A DNA stretch of 6,102 nucleotides from Gammaproteobacteria bacterium. GTDB taxonomy: Bacteria; Pseudomonadota; Gammaproteobacteria; GRL18. Within the stretch, counting starts at the first letter, position 1. Each line of letters begins with the position of its first letter. Where the stretch lies: the NCBI GenBank assembly GCA_027076245.1, contig JALTKC010000176.1:1-6102 (forward strand), written 5' to 3'. Positions 6,049 to 6,102 of this stretch are shown here, one piece after another. Under the pieces are notes generated by a model that was not told the DNA's origin, did not search any database, and worked only from the letters and a program-made list of their open reading frames with translations. Both the position numbers and the translations under genes were made by a program.

Positions 6049-6053
6049 CCTTT
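6049..6053 (-). promoter_or_regulatory. Ribosome binding site of the zinc-finger gene, overlapping the ilvE stop
   Basis: AAAGG on the minus strand, seven bases before the ATG at 6041, overlaps the TAA stop of the upstream gene (6052-6054). This implies transcription and perhaps translation coupling of the two genes. Confidence 0.55.
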
Positions 6054-6102
6054 ATTTAACCAGTGTTAACCATTCAGGGTGCAATTGATGACGGCCATGA
6101 AC
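6052..6102 (-). CDS. ilvE: C-terminal end of branched-chain amino acid aminotransferase, cut by window edge
   Basis: Reading the minus strand from the right edge gives 16 codons, VHGRHQLHPEWLTLVK, then TAA. The pattern of a VHG/VRG-like segment, a few polar residues, then WLT.V at the very end resembles the C-terminus of the IlvE transaminase, which makes leucine, isoleucine and valine from their keto acids using PLP. Only the tail is present, so no catalytic residue can be checked; the identification leans on this ending and on the adjacent zinc-finger gene. The stop is 10 bases from the next start, so the two are probably one transcript. Confidence 0.65.
   Translation of the reverse strand, partial: VHGRHQLHPEWLTLVK

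Overview
The window looks like a lipopolysaccharide (LPS) core / outer-glycan locus from a non-enteric, probably environmental or marine, gammaproteobacterium. This rests on three things: an hldE (ADP-heptose synthesis) start at one edge; an ilvE C-terminus followed by a small CHCC zinc-finger gene at the other edge, an order I recall next to LPS core genes in pseudomonad-like bacteria; and an O-antigen ligase directly behind them. No species can be named from the sequence alone. There are no RNA genes, CRISPR arrays, insertion sequences or tRNAs that I can see.

Layout from left to right. Positions 1-336 (minus) hold the first 112 codons of hldE. A 100-base divergent intergenic region (337-436) carries a perfect 7-bp inverted repeat. 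A tightly packed plus-strand cluster follows: two GT-B enzymes of the CDP-glycerol glycerophosphotransferase (TagB/TagF-like) family (437-1453 and 1458-2534), then two short LicD/fukutin-family proteins (2541-3131 and 3198-3788) that are tandem duplicates, about 62% identical by hand count. Converging on this cluster with a 6-base gap is a minus-strand unit that reads ilvE (end only, 6102-6052), the zinc-finger gene (6041-5832), a waaL/Wzy_C-type O-antigen ligase (5812-4514) and a LicC-like nucleotidyltransferase (4496-3795).

How they may work together (inference): the LicC-like enzyme would activate a phospho-alcohol such as phosphocholine, glycerol-phosphate or a relative as a CDP derivative. 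The two TagF-like enzymes and the two LicD-like enzymes are all of families that transfer phospho-alcohols from CDP donors onto glycans or onto a growing phosphodiester chain. The WaaL-type ligase would join an undecaprenyl-linked glycan to lipid A-core in the periplasm. The window therefore reads as a possible Gram-negative module for decorating LPS with phospho-alcohol groups, analogous in parts to teichoic-acid synthesis and to phosphocholine decoration. The actual alcohol is not revealed: no choline kinase/uptake gene, TagD or ribitol-5-phosphate synthesis gene is present here.

Base composition supports an accessory insert between conserved genes: sampled stretches of hldE are about 53% G+C and of the zinc-finger gene about 48%, while sampled stretches of the second TagF-like gene and the first licD-like gene are about 36-39%.
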